NCBI GenBank assembly: GCA_021325655.1
Contig: JAJPGT010000101.1
Span: forward strand, 1-59,019
Length of the DNA: 59,019 nt
Direction: 5' to 3'
Origin: Pseudomonadota bacterium
Lineage (GTDB): Bacteria; Chloroflexota; UBA6077; JAJPGT01
The notes beneath the pieces are model-generated. The model made no database searches. It saw nothing but the letters and a program-made list of their open reading frames with translations, and was not told where the DNA came from. The position numbers and the translations under genes were made by a program. Shown here in pieces: positions 1 through 8,669 of this stretch; within the stretch, counting starts at the first letter, position 1, and each line of letters opens with the position of its first letter.

Positions 1-1401
1 TCCCTCTTCGGTGGCGTGCTGAGCGCCTGCGGCGGGGGGGCGCCGCCTGCCTCCACCGGGGCGACGGCCGCGCCAGCGTCGGCTCCCACCTCGGCCCCCG
101 CGGCGGCAGCCGCCCCGACTGCGGCACCCGCCGCGCCGACCACGGCCGCGGCCGCGCCGACACAGGCCGCGCAAGCGGCCGGCGGCCCTAAGGGAGGCCC
201 GCTCAAGTTCGTCGGGTGGCGCTACCACCCCGAGATCGTCGAGCAGAACGTCGCGACGTTCAAACAGCTCTACAATGAGGACGTTAACTACCAACTTGTC
301 CCCGGCGAGTACCACGCTGTCGTCGAGACAAAGATGATTGGCGGCGAACGCTTCGATATGATGTACTCCGAGGAGGACCATCTCGTCCGCTGGCTGAAGG
401 CCCAATGGATCCGTGATATCGACTCGCTGCCGGGCGCGAAGGACATGACGAAGCTAATGTATCCGAGCAACGTCAAGGACCTGTCGACACCCGACGGCAA
501 GCTCGGCGGTCTGCCGTACTACAGCGGCCATAACGCCTTCATCTACAACGAGCAGCACACCTCCCAACTACAGAATTTCAAGCCGCCGACAACCTGGGAG
601 GAGCTGACGGAGGTCTGCAAGGAGCTCAAGGCGAAGAAGATCTCCGAGTACCCCTACCTGAGCGCCTGGTACCGCACCTGGGCCTCCCTATCCTGGAGTC
701 TCTTCTCTATCTGGTACTCCGAAGGCGAGCCGGTCTTCGACGAACAGTTCAACCCGACGTTCAAGGATGGCGGGGTTGCGTTCAAGAAGGTCCTGGAATG
801 GCACAAGATGATGTTCGACCAGGGTCTGGTCCAGCCCGACATCCTCACTTTGCAGGAGGAGGCGCTCCCCGAGTACCAGACGGGTCGGCACACGTTCATG
901 GTCCTACACGACTACGACCAGAAGACGATGAACGATCCGAAGCAGTCGAAGGCGGCGGGGGCGGTCAAGAACGCGCTGATGCCAGGCAAGACCCGGGAGA
1001 CGTTCATCTGGACTGCGATGTACCTGATGGGCTCAAAGCCGGTCAGCGAAGAGCGGGCCTGGAACCTGATGCAGTTCTTCGGGGGCAAGGCCAAAGACGG
1101 CCAATACCACGTCGCGAAGCGCTGGGCGCTCGAGTTCGGTCTGGGCACGGCCTGGAAGGAAGTGGTCGAGGACCCTGAGGTGACCAAAGCCTGGGGGCAG
1201 TGGCGCGACCTGGACGTGACCAAGCAGCAGATCGCCAAATCCCGCACCCGCGACGTCTCCAAGGCGCTCTGGTTCCCTGAGTGGGACTGGTACATGATGG
1301 GGGCCGTTCAGGACTATATCCAGGGCAAAACGGACATCGGGGCGCTAATCAAGGACCTGTACGACAAGGCGGTAGAGCTCAAGCAGCAATACCAGGAGTA
1401 G
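1..1401 (+). CDS. Carbohydrate ABC transporter substrate-binding lipoprotein (5' truncated)
   Basis: Extracellular solute-binding protein (family 1) that delivers a sugar or related solute to the membrane permease. The frame is open from base 1, so the gene begins outside the window. The visible part starts inside a type II signal peptide, with lipobox residues L-S-A-C and the lipidated Cys at bases 28-30. An Ala/Pro/Thr-rich linker of about 45 residues tethers the fold, which begins near KFVGWRYHP. Aromatic-rich stretches (WYRTWASLSWSLFSIWY) suit a sugar cleft. The permease and ATPase genes follow on the same strand, and a hairpin lies just after the stop. The ligand cannot be told from sequence. 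Confidence 0.88.
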   Translation, partial: SLFGGVLSACGGGAPPASTGATAAPASAPTSAPAAAAAPTAAPAAPTTAAAAPTQAAQAAGGPKGGPLKFVGWRYHPEIVEQNVATFKQLYNEDVNYQLVPGEYHAVVETKMIGGERFDMMYSEEDHLVRWLKAQWIRDIDSLPGAKDMTKLMYPSNVKDLSTPDGKLGGLPYYSGHNAFIYNEQHTSQLQNFKPPTTWEELTEVCKELKAKKISEYPYLSAWYRTWASLSWSLFSIWYSEGEPVFDEQFNPTFKDGGVAFKKVLEWHKMMFDQGLVQPDILTLQEEALPEYQTGRHTFMVLHDYDQKTMNDPKQSKAAGAVKNALMPGKTRETFIWTAMYLMGSKPVSEERAWNLMQFFGGKAKDGQYHVAKRWALEFGLGTAWKEVVEDPEVTKAWGQWRDLDVTKQQIAKSRTRDVSKALWFPEWDWYMMGAVQDYIQGKTDIGALIKDLYDKAVELKQQYQE

Positions 1402-1433
1402 CTGCCGGGCAATCTACCCTTCCCGAATGCATC

Positions 1434-1461
1434 AGGGGCGCCGGTCTTCACCAGCGCCCCT
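1434..1461 (+). terminator. Intercistronic hairpin after the binding-protein gene
   Basis: Inverted repeat AGGGGCGC ... GCGCCCCT with a further 3-bp inner stem (GGT/ACC) and a CTTC loop. No T-tract follows. In ABC operons such hairpins commonly stabilise the binding-protein message and attenuate read-through into the permease. That role is inferred here. Confidence 0.5.
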
Positions 1462-1578
1462 CCTCGCCCTTGACACAGTGGATGAGCTAGCGACCGACGT
1501 GACGCGACCTCGCCCACGCCACATCCCGCGTGTGGCGTGCAGCCGCGCACTGCCCGGTGGAGCTACGGGAGCCGACGG

Positions 1579-3528
1579 ATGAACGTTGTCAGCGATCGAG
1601 CGGCGCGGCCGATCGGCGTTGGAGCCCGGCCGATTGGCTCTGGTCGGTTGGCGCGCCAGGACAGGGTCTTCGCCGCGCTGATGATCCTGCCCACGGTCCT
1701 GGCGGTGCTGGTGGTCACCGCCTATCCCTTCTTCTACTCCGCGTGGCTCAGCGTCAACCGGATGAACCAGTTCACGAAGAAGTGGATCTTCGTCGGGCTG
1801 CAGAACTATGCGGATATCTGGAACAGCGGTGATCTGCGCGACGCGTTCGTCCGGACGTTGATCTTCTGCGCCATCACCGTGGTCGGGGGAACGCTCCTGG
1901 GCCTGTTCATGGCGCTGGTGCTCAACGAGCGCTTCGTTGGGCGGGGGGTCATGCGGAGCGTGATCCTGATCCCCTGGTCCATGTCCGGCGTTGTCGTCGG
2001 CTATCTCTGGGGCTGGATCTTCAGCGGCCAGTACGGCCCGCTCAACGCTGTGCTCGTCCAGACCGGGATCACCAGCGAGTACCTGACCTGGCTGGCCAAC
2101 CCGGACATCGCGCTGTACGTCGTTGCCCTGGTCTACATCTGGAACCAGGCCCCGCTGGCTGCGCTCCTGTTCCTCGCCGCGCTCCAGGCTGTCCCGAAGA
2201 ACCTGTACGCGGCGGCGAAGGTCGATGGGGCGGGTGCGCTGGGCCGTTTCCGCCATGTGACGCTGCCCTGGCTGCGATCCATGGCGCTGCTCGTCATCAT
2301 CCTGGCCACCATCAACGCGGTCCTGGCGTTCGACCTGTTCTTCCTCCTCACGGGCGGTGGGCCGGGCTCGTCCACGACCGTGCTCTCCTGGCTGGGCTAT
2401 GCGTACGCCTTCAATTTCTTCAAGTTCGGCGAGGGCGCCGCAACGCTGTATGTGCTGAGCATCCTCTGCCTGGTGTTGGCCTACGTCTACATGCGGCTGC
2501 TCCAGGGAGAGCGCGGCAGATCGTGGACTGCCGAAGTGCCAGTGGGTGGGACGACCCACGGCGGGGGCCTGGCCGTCGGCTCGCTTCAGCTCAGCGCCCG
2601 GCGCGCCCGGGTCTCCCGCCACCGCCGGCCCCTCATCCCGCCGCTGGCGGCGAGGGTGCTCAAGCGTGCCGGGCTCTACCTTGCGGTGCTGTTCATCGCC
2701 CTCTGGGTGCTCGTCCCCTTCTACATCCTCATCGCGGCGAGCTTTTCCAATAGCGTCGATCTCCTGAGCCGTCCCCCCCGCTACCTCCCGATCCCTCCGA
2801 CCTTCCAAAACTACTGCAACATCTTTTTTGGCGAGATTGCCTGCAATTCCGGCCTTGGCTTTGGGGGTGAGACGTCTGCTCAGCTCGTCCCAATGGGGCT
2901 TCGCAATAGCTTCCTTGTTGCCGCTTCCGTGACGGTCCTGAACCTCGTGATCGGCACCCTGGCGGGATATGCCTACGCCCGCTATCAGCACTTCTCCTTC
3001 ATGCGCATCACCCTCTGGATCCTGATGATGACGCGCATGATCCCCGGCCTAGCGATCGCCATCCCGTTCTTCATCCTCTTCCAGACGTTCGGGCTGATTG
3101 ACACCAAGACGGCGCTCGTCATTACCTACACCTCGTTTATCCTGCCGCTGACGGTCTGGATCATGAAGGGGTATTTCGAGACGCTCCCGAGCACGCTGGA
3201 GCGAGCGGCTCTGGTGGATGGGTGCAGCCGCCTTGGCGCCTTCTGGCGGATCATCGTTCCAGTCGCCCGGCCGGGCATCGTCGCGGCGGCGATCTTCACC
3301 TTCATCGTCGCCTGGAATGAGTTCCTGTTTGCGCTGATCCTGACCGGCTCCCCGAATGCTCAGACAATGCCGGTGGTCATCTCCGGATTCACGCAGCAGG
3401 TTCGCAGCAATCAGTACGGCTCGGTCTTCGCCAGCGGCGTCATTGCTGTCCTGCCGCCCGTGCTCGTGGCCCTCCTGTTCCAGCGCTACCTGGTGCAGGG
3501 GATGACGGCAGGCTCGACAAAAGAGTGA
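1579..3528 (+). CDS. Fused sugar ABC transporter permease (MalF-like plus MalG-like in one chain)
   Basis: Integral membrane component of the importer. The single uninterrupted frame of about 649 residues holds two complete type-I permease domains that are normally separate genes. Domain 1 covers residues ~25-305 with an EAA loop (AAKVDGAG..GRFRHVTLP, near residue 211). A basic linker (~310-360) follows. Domain 2 covers ~360-645 with its own EAA loop (AALVDGCSRLGAFWRIIVP, near 542). The ATG at 1579 is preferred to upstream starts because it sits just before the first membrane segment. A GTG near 2655 could allow internal initiation, but no stop separates the halves. The downstream ATPase starts 14 bp after the stop. 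Confidence 0.88.
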   Translation: MNVVSDRAARPIGVGARPIGSGRLARQDRVFAALMILPTVLAVLVVTAYPFFYSAWLSVNRMNQFTKKWIFVGLQNYADIWNSGDLRDAFVRTLIFCAITVVGGTLLGLFMALVLNERFVGRGVMRSVILIPWSMSGVVVGYLWGWIFSGQYGPLNAVLVQTGITSEYLTWLANPDIALYVVALVYIWNQAPLAALLFLAALQAVPKNLYAAAKVDGAGALGRFRHVTLPWLRSMALLVIILATINAVLAFDLFFLLTGGGPGSSTTVLSWLGYAYAFNFFKFGEGAATLYVLSILCLVLAYVYMRLLQGERGRSWTAEVPVGGTTHGGGLAVGSLQLSARRARVSRHRRPLIPPLAARVLKRAGLYLAVLFIALWVLVPFYILIAASFSNSVDLLSRPPRYLPIPPTFQNYCNIFFGEIACNSGLGFGGETSAQLVPMGLRNSFLVAASVTVLNLVIGTLAGYAYARYQHFSFMRITLWILMMTRMIPGLAIAIPFFILFQTFGLIDTKTALVITYTSFILPLTVWIMKGYFETLPSTLERAALVDGCSRLGAFWRIIVPVARPGIVAAAIFTFIVAWNEFLFALILTGSPNAQTMPVVISGFTQQVRSNQYGSVFASGVIAVLPPVLVALLFQRYLVQGMTAGSTKE

Positions 3529-3542
3529 TCGGAGGTTGCCCG

Positions 3543-4652
3543 GTGGCACAAGTGACGCTCGACCACCTCTCGAAGCGTTTCAAGGACACGCATGGCCGTG
3601 ATGTGCGGGCCGTCGACAACCTGTCGCTCGAAATCCAGGACGGGAGCTTCGTCACCCTGCTCGGACCCTCCGGCTGCGGCAAGAGCACCACCCTCTACTG
3701 CATCGCTGGCCTGGAGGAGCCGACGGACGGCCGCATCCTGTTCGACGGCGATGTCGTCAACGCGATGTCCCCACGCGACCGCAACATCGCCATGGTGTTC
3801 CAGGACTACGCGCTCTATCCGCACATGAGTGTGTACGACAACATCGCCTTTGCGCTGCGGATGCGCTCGGTATCCTCCGAGCAGGTCAAACGGCGCGTGG
3901 CTGAGGTTTCCGAAGCGCTCGGCCTCTCTCAATTGCTGGGCCGGCGTCCGGCGCAGCTATCCGGTGGCCAGCGGCAGCGCGTGGCCCTCGCCCGAGCGAT
4001 CGCCCGCGATCCGGCGGTGTTCCTCATGGATGAGCCGCTGTCCAACCTGGACGCCGGATTGCGGGTCAGCACGCGCACGGAGATCAAGCGCCTGCAGCGT
4101 GAGCTGTCGACGACGACGATCTTCGTCACCCACGATCAGGAGGAGGCGATGGTGCTTTCCGACCAGATCGCGGTCATGAAAGACGGGGTTCTGCAGCAGT
4201 TCGGAACCCCCGCCGAAGTCTACGGACGTCCCCGTAATCTCTTCGTCGCCGACTTCATCGGCAGTCCGAAGATGAATTTCCTCCGCGGCGAGCTACAGGC
4301 GGCAGATGGCGTTGTTTACTTCCGTAGCCCCGCTGTCCAGCAAGCTCTGCCACGCAGCGCGGTTGGAGCCGCCACAGTCCGCGAAGTGATCCTCGGGGTG
4401 CGGCCCCACGATGTGGCGATACGCCCGGCGGGTGGGGCCGAGCCGAGCTGGCACACGGGTGCGCGGGTGGCCCTGACCGAGCCTGTCGGGCCTGTCACCT
4501 ACATCGACCTTGAGGTCGGAGAGCAGACGCTGCGGGCCAGCGCCAGCGCGGAGGTGTCATTCCAGCCCGGCGACGCGATCGACTTCCGTTTCAACGAGCG
4601 TGGCCTGCACCTGTTCGACGCCGTGACCGGCGCCCGATTGGGCGCCGCCTGA
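3543..4652 (+). CDS. Carbohydrate ABC transporter ATP-binding protein (MsmX/UgpC type)
   Basis: Cytoplasmic ATPase that powers the fused permease; about 369 residues, the usual length for the family. Visible motifs are Walker A GPSGCGKST, Q-loop in VFQDYALYPHM, signature LSGGQRQR, Walker B VFLMDEPLSNLDA and switch His in VTHDQEE. A C-terminal TOBE-like regulatory domain follows from about residue 240. The GTG at 3543 is chosen because GGAGG lies 7 bases upstream (3531-3535); an earlier GTG at 3525 overlaps the permease stop but lacks a ribosome site. Such ATPases often serve several sugar importers. Confidence 0.93.
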   Translation: MAQVTLDHLSKRFKDTHGRDVRAVDNLSLEIQDGSFVTLLGPSGCGKSTTLYCIAGLEEPTDGRILFDGDVVNAMSPRDRNIAMVFQDYALYPHMSVYDNIAFALRMRSVSSEQVKRRVAEVSEALGLSQLLGRRPAQLSGGQRQRVALARAIARDPAVFLMDEPLSNLDAGLRVSTRTEIKRLQRELSTTTIFVTHDQEEAMVLSDQIAVMKDGVLQQFGTPAEVYGRPRNLFVADFIGSPKMNFLRGELQAADGVVYFRSPAVQQALPRSAVGAATVREVILGVRPHDVAIRPAGGAEPSWHTGARVALTEPVGPVTYIDLEVGEQTLRASASAEVSFQPGDAIDFRFNERGLHLFDAVTGARLGAA

Positions 4653-4724
4653 TTCGTTGCCAGGGCCGGGGAGAGGCGAGCGGCGCGGGCCGCACCAGCG
4701 AGAACGACCTGCGAGGGAGGAACC

Positions 4725-5816
4725 ATGCGAGCAGCGGTGCTTTGGCGAATCGGCGAACCGATGGTGGTCGAGGACGTGGAGCTGGAGGACCCAAAGGAGG
4801 GCGAAGTCCACGTGCGCCTCGCCGCGAGTGGGGTCTGCCACAGTTGTGTCCACGCCGCCGACGGCTCGTGGGACTGGGCCATCGCCCCGGCGGTGCTGGG
4901 CGACGAGGGCGCCGGCGTCGTGGAGCGGGTAGGCCCCGGCGTCAGCAGCCTCAAGCCAGGTGACCACGTCATCATCTCCTGGTCACCGGTCTGCTGGCGC
5001 TGCCGCTACTGTGTCACCGGACGGCCGCAACTGTGCGAGCGGAGGCCGCCGTTCGGCTACATGGCGGACGGCACGACCCGCATGCGGGTGCGGGGCGAGA
5101 GCATCCTGCACTTCGGGCCGGCCACCTACGCGACCGAGATGATCGTCCCGGAGAGCTGCGCGGTCAAGATTCGCGACGACATGCCACTGGACAAGGCGGC
5201 GCTGATCGGCTGCGCGGTAACGACAGGCGTGGGGGCGGTGATCAACACCGCCAGGGTGCCCTCGGGTGCCAGCCTTGCCATCTTCGGGACCGGCGGGATC
5301 GGCCTGAACGCGATCCAGGGCGGCCGTCTGTGCGGCGCCTACCCGTTGATTGCGGTAGACGTCGCCGACAACAAGCTGGAGTTCGCGCAGTCCCTCGGCG
5401 CGACCCACGCGGTCAATGGCTCGCGCGAGGACCCTGTCCAGGCGATCCGGGCGCTCACCGCCGGCCGGGGGGCGGAGTATACAGTCGTGGCGGTGGGAAA
5501 TATCCAGGCGATGCAGCAGGCCTGGGACGCGACCGCTCCGGGCGGTACATGCGTCGTCATCGGAGCGCCTCCGTCGGAGCAGCGGATCCAGGTTGACCCG
5601 ATGCACCTCTATCGCGACGAGAAGCGGCTCACTGGTTCCCGCTACGGCTCCGCGCGCGTCCACGACGACTTCGCCCGCCTGGTGGACCTGTACCTCGCCG
5701 GCAAGCTGGAGCTGGACCGCCTGGTCACCAAGCGCTACCCACTGGAAGAGGTCAACGAAGCCCACCGCGCGCTGGTCGCCGGCGAGAACATGCGCGGCAT
5801 GCTCATCTTCCAGTAG
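4725..5816 (+). CDS. Zinc-type MDR alcohol dehydrogenase with altered catalytic zinc site
   Basis: Medium-chain dehydrogenase of the class III ADH style, 363 residues, start preceded by GGGAGG. The structural zinc set is intact (Cys90, 93, 96, 104) and the nucleotide fold shows FGTGGIGLNAIQGG. The catalytic zinc site is unusual. Cys38 and Cys163 align with the first and third ligands. The GHE motif that supplies the second ligand reads G-D-E (Asp60), and the Asp of CHSD that normally contacts that His is Cys41. The enzyme may bind zinc differently or use another substrate class. It is the last gene of the sugar-uptake operon, which suggests oxidation of the imported compound or a derivative. 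Confidence 0.88.
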   Translation: MRAAVLWRIGEPMVVEDVELEDPKEGEVHVRLAASGVCHSCVHAADGSWDWAIAPAVLGDEGAGVVERVGPGVSSLKPGDHVIISWSPVCWRCRYCVTGRPQLCERRPPFGYMADGTTRMRVRGESILHFGPATYATEMIVPESCAVKIRDDMPLDKAALIGCAVTTGVGAVINTARVPSGASLAIFGTGGIGLNAIQGGRLCGAYPLIAVDVADNKLEFAQSLGATHAVNGSREDPVQAIRALTAGRGAEYTVVAVGNIQAMQQAWDATAPGGTCVVIGAPPSEQRIQVDPMHLYRDEKRLTGSRYGSARVHDDFARLVDLYLAGKLELDRLVTKRYPLEEVNEAHRALVAGENMRGMLIFQ

Positions 5817-5855
5817 CGCGCCACCGTTGGCGACACCTGTCGGGCGTCGCCAGAA

Positions 5856-5899
5856 GTCGGCGTGGGTAGTACAGCGATAGCCGTACTGCCCACGCCGAC
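5856..5899 (+). terminator. Strong hairpin terminator after the sugar operon
   Basis: A 17-bp stem (5856-5872 with 5883-5899, one G-U pair) with a 10-base loop, starting 40 bases after the dehydrogenase stop. No long T-run, as is common in GC-rich genomes. Confidence 0.7.
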
Positions 5900-5951
5900 A
5901 CGCCTTCTCATGGCCACTCGCGTGGTTGCCCACTTTCACTGCCAGGGCAGA

Positions 5952-5969
5952 CGTGCAATCGGTTGCACG
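5952..5969. promoter_or_regulatory. LacI-family-like operator palindrome
   Basis: CGTGCAA-TCGG-TTGCACG is a perfect 7-bp inverted repeat around a CG centre. The core TGCAATCGGTTGCA fits the general LacI-family pattern TGnAAnCGnTTnCA at every fixed position. It lies in the 380-base gap between the sugar operon and the PadR gene. No LacI-type regulator is encoded in the window. The rest of this gap holds a second inverted repeat (CGGTCGCG ... CGCGACCG near 6073-6107) and the padR promoter. Confidence 0.45.
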
Positions 5970-6130
5970 CTCTCCGCCACCTGCTCGAAGCGGGTTGCAT
6001 AGTGGGCAGCGAGCAGGGCGCTGGCCCCCGCTTTCTCTCGCAGCGCACTCGCTCCCTCGCGGAGGCAGGTGGTCGGTCGCGACCCCGGCCTGTGGAGAGC
6101 GCGACCGCGGCCGTGAGCTGTTCAAGCCGG

Positions 6131-6159
6131 TTGACTCCCGGAGCGCCCACTGCTAAAAT
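6131..6159 (+). promoter_or_regulatory. Promoter of the PadR-family regulator gene
   Basis: TTGACT, 17-base spacer, TAAAAT at 6154-6159, a close match to the housekeeping sigma consensus. Predicted transcription start is near 6166, about 30 bases before the ATG. Confidence 0.7.
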
Positions 6160-6169
6160 AATTTAGACA

Positions 6170-6185
6170 TATCGAGAAGTATCGA
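6170..6185. promoter_or_regulatory. TATCGA direct repeat, possible PadR autoregulatory site
   Basis: TATCGA-gaag-TATCGA repeats exactly 10 bp apart (one helical turn) between the predicted transcription start and the ribosome site of the PadR gene. PadR proteins often autorepress, but this assignment is inferred from position. Confidence 0.35.
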
Positions 6186-6196
6186 AAGGAGAGGTG

Positions 6197-6727
6197 ATGG
6201 CCGCGGAACGGTTCGGCTTCGAGCCGCTGCGGGGACGGCTCTTCGACAAGGGCGCGCTCAAGCTTCTCATCCTGGACCTGCTCCGGGACCGGCCCCGCCA
6301 TGGCTACGAGATCATCCACGCGCTCCGTGAGCGTTTCGGCGGCTTCTATGCCCCCAGTCCCGGGGCGATCTACCCCGCCCTGCGGTGGTTAGAGGCGCGC
6401 GGCTACGTCCGGGCGACCCAGCAGGTGGGCCGGACCGTCTACTCCATCCTCGAAGAGGGGCGCACGTTCCTCACCGAGCAGGAGCACCTGGTCGCGGAGA
6501 TCTGGGGCCGGGCGAGCGCGTGGAGTGGGCCATCCCTGCGCAGCGAGCTCCAGGCGCTGCGGCAGGAGGCCCGCCGGCTCGCGGGCCTGTTCGGCCGTAT
6601 CCGGCCGGGGCAGGTGGTGGATCTGGACAAGCTGCGCCGTATCCGGGCGGTGATCGCTCGGGCCGTGCGCGAGATCGAGGCGATTCTCGCGGAGGAGCGC
6701 TCCTCTCCAGGGGCTGCCCCCGGCTAG
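6197..6727 (+). CDS. PadR-family transcriptional regulator
   Basis: DNA-binding repressor-type protein of about 176 residues. The N-terminal winged-helix domain is clear: ALKLLILDLLRD..RHGYEI, then APSPGAIYPALRWLEARGYV, the recognition-helix and wing region. A helical C-terminal dimerisation segment rich in Arg/Leu runs from about residue 95. ATG 6197 is favoured because AAAGGAG ends 5 bases upstream; a GTG three bases earlier is too close to it. It has its own consensus promoter. Its target may be itself and the downstream membrane gene. Confidence 0.9.
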   Translation: MAAERFGFEPLRGRLFDKGALKLLILDLLRDRPRHGYEIIHALRERFGGFYAPSPGAIYPALRWLEARGYVRATQQVGRTVYSILEEGRTFLTEQEHLVAEIWGRASAWSGPSLRSELQALRQEARRLAGLFGRIRPGQVVDLDKLRRIRAVIARAVREIEAILAEERSSPGAAPG

Positions 6728-6824
6728 GGCCTCAGCCCCGCGCCGTGGCCTGCTGAACGTGAGGAGGGCGGTGGAGCGTCGGCTCGGAGGGGCGAAGGGA
6801 GTTTGCTGGGAGGTCATCTTCACT

Positions 6825-7124
6825 ATGGATGTCGGGACTTTTCTCTTGATGCTTGCGCTCTCCTATGGGGCTGGCGTTCTCTGGTACGACCTGCTACCGG
6901 GCCGGCTGTCGGAGCGGCCCTGGCGGGTAGCCGCGTATCCGTTCCTCGGGATATGGGTGGCCGAGACGCTGCTCCCGCGGGTCCTGCCGTTTGATCCACA
7001 GTTCGGTGGGATTCATCTCATCACCGCTGCTATTGGATCGATCGTCGCCGTAATCGTGGACTGGGTGATCACCCGGGCGCGGCACCCCGCGCTGGTGCGG
7101 ATGCCCGAGCCACTGGCGGCCTGA
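6825..7124 (+). CDS. Small membrane protein of unknown function
   Basis: About 99 residues with three hydrophobic segments: residues ~3-20 (FLLMLALSYGAGVLWYDL), ~35-50 and ~65-85 (LITAAIGSIVAVIVDWVI). Family not recognised. The ATG at 6825 is preferred because it opens directly into the first membrane helix; a GGGAGG lies 12 bases upstream. It follows the PadR gene by about 100 bases on the same strand and may be co-regulated, since PadR genes are often paired with small membrane proteins. Confidence 0.65.
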   Translation: MDVGTFLLMLALSYGAGVLWYDLLPGRLSERPWRVAAYPFLGIWVAETLLPRVLPFDPQFGGIHLITAAIGSIVAVIVDWVITRARHPALVRMPEPLAA

Positions 7125-7200
7125 GCGATCCGGTCACTCCCCTTCGCCCCTCCCCTTCGCCATGGGGCGCCACCGCCCTCCTCTCCCACGGAGCGCCCCC

Positions 7201-7953
7201 TCAGCCGATGCTCATCCCGCCATCGACGAACATCGCGGCACCGGTGGTGAAGCTCGCCTCGTCGCTGGCCAGGTAGACTGCCATCCCCGTTAGCTCCCGC
7301 GGATCGCCGATCCGGCCCAGCGGGATGCGCGCCTCGCGCTGGGCCCGCCGCTCGGGGTCGCTGAAGTACGCGCGGTTCCAGTCGGTGATGACCGTGCCGG
7401 CGGCGATGGCGTTGACGCGGATGCCGTAGGGGGCCAGCTCCAGCGCCATGCAGCGGGTAAGCATCCCCACCCCGCCCTTGGCGGCGCAATAGTGGGCGAA
7501 GTTGAGTGCGGCGAGCTGCTGGTTGGCGCTGGAGATATTGATGATGCTCCCGCTCCGTCGCGCCACCATGTGCCGGGCCACCGCCTGCCCCACCAGGAAG
7601 TAGCCTTTCAGGCCCACGTCCAGCACCCGATCCCACTCCTGCTCGGTCAGCTCCAGGAAGGGGACCCGGCTCATCGCAGCGGCGTTGTTCACCAGCACGT
7701 CGATCCGGCCCAGCTCGGCCAGCGCCTGCTCCACCAGCCGAGCGACGTCCCCGGGCTGCGAGGTGTCGCCCTGGATCGCCACTGCCCGGCGCCCGAGCAC
7801 GCGGATCTCGCTCGCGGTCCGCTCGGCACTGTCCTGGTCGCGGACGTAGTTCACCACCACGTCGGCGCCCTCGCGCGCGAAGGCGAGCGCGATCTCCCGG
7901 CCAATGCCCCGCCCGCCGCCCGTCACCAGCGCCGTTTTCCCCTGTAGCCGCAT
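7201..7953 (-). CDS. SDR family NAD(P)-dependent oxidoreductase
   Basis: Classical short-chain dehydrogenase, 250 residues. The cofactor motif TGGGRGIG is at residues ~11-18, NNAA follows the fourth strand, and catalytic Ser and Tyr-x3-Lys are seen in IINISSANQQ and HYCAAKGG. The C-terminal FVDGGMSIG is typical of 3-oxoacyl-ACP reductase/glucose dehydrogenase relatives. The start is supported by a GGGAGGAG ribosome site 4-5 bases upstream. It is a single gene between convergent and divergent neighbours, so no pathway is indicated. Confidence 0.92.
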   Translation of the reverse strand: MRLQGKTALVTGGGRGIGREIALAFAREGADVVVNYVRDQDSAERTASEIRVLGRRAVAIQGDTSQPGDVARLVEQALAELGRIDVLVNNAAAMSRVPFLELTEQEWDRVLDVGLKGYFLVGQAVARHMVARRSGSIINISSANQQLAALNFAHYCAAKGGVGMLTRCMALELAPYGIRVNAIAAGTVITDWNRAYFSDPERRAQREARIPLGRIGDPRELTGMAVYLASDEASFTTGAAMFVDGGMSIG

Positions 7954-8047
7954 TGCTCTCCTCCCGGCCGCCCGACCTGGCGAATTGGGCGGATCGTAAC
8001 ACGCGACGGCGCTTGACGCGCGGGCGGCGGCAGCCGAGCATGAAGGC

Positions 8048-8620
8048 ATGGCGCCTCCTTGGATCGCGCTGTCCGCAGTGCTGGCATCGATGTTGCTGGC
8101 CGCCGGCTGCCTGGGCCAGCCTGGCACAGAGGCGGGCTGGCCGACCGGAGGGACCACGATGGCCTGGCAGCTTCGCAGCGACGCCTTTGCCAGCGGGAGC
8201 TCTATTCCCCGCGAATACACCTGCGACGGTGCGGATCGCTCGCCCCCGCTGGCCTGGGATCCAGCACCGCAGGGGACGCGGAGCCTGGCGCTCATCATGC
8301 ACGATCCCGATGCCCCGCGGGGCGACTTCACCCACTGGGTCCTGTTCGACCTCTCGCCGGAGCCGACCAGCCTACCGGCCGGCCTCGCCGCCGAGGGCCA
8401 GCTTCCCAGCGGCGCGCGCCAGGGACGGAACGACTTCGGCAAGCTCGGCTACGGCGGCCCCTGCCCCCCGCCCGGCGCGCCGCACCGCTACCTGTTCCAC
8501 CTGTCGGCGCTGGATGTGACGCTGAACCTCCCCGCCGGCGCCACCCGGCAGCAGGTGGAGCAGGCGCTACGCGGCCATGTGCTGGCCGAGGCGGAGCTGA
8601 TGGGGCGATACGGGCGCTAG
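8048..8620 (+). CDS. YbhB/YbcL-type PEBP lipoprotein (Raf kinase inhibitor-like)
   Basis: Phosphatidylethanolamine-binding-protein fold, 190 residues. The N-terminus is a lipoprotein signal with lipobox L-A-A-G-C (Cys near residue 21), so the protein is anchored outside the membrane. Family motifs are clear: DGADRSPPLAW, DPDAPRGDFTHWVLFD and NDFGKLGYGGPCPPPG followed by HRYLF. The bacterial family has no firmly established role. A perfect 18-bp hairpin follows the gene. Confidence 0.88.
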   Translation: MAPPWIALSAVLASMLLAAGCLGQPGTEAGWPTGGTTMAWQLRSDAFASGSSIPREYTCDGADRSPPLAWDPAPQGTRSLALIMHDPDAPRGDFTHWVLFDLSPEPTSLPAGLAAEGQLPSGARQGRNDFGKLGYGGPCPPPGAPHRYLFHLSALDVTLNLPAGATRQQVEQALRGHVLAEAELMGRYGR

Positions 8621-8669
8621 CGGGAGTGGCCGCACCCGCGGGCAGAGGAGCGAGCGCGGAGGCAGAGAT

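Noticed and set aside
1470..1500. TTGACA upstream of the fused permease as an internal promoter
   Set aside because: No acceptable -10 at 16-18 bases.
1432..2991. Long open frame of 519 codons antisense to the permease gene
   Set aside because: Low-complexity His/Arg/Gln/Asp-rich shadow typical of GC-rich genes read in reverse; no domain and no ribosome site.
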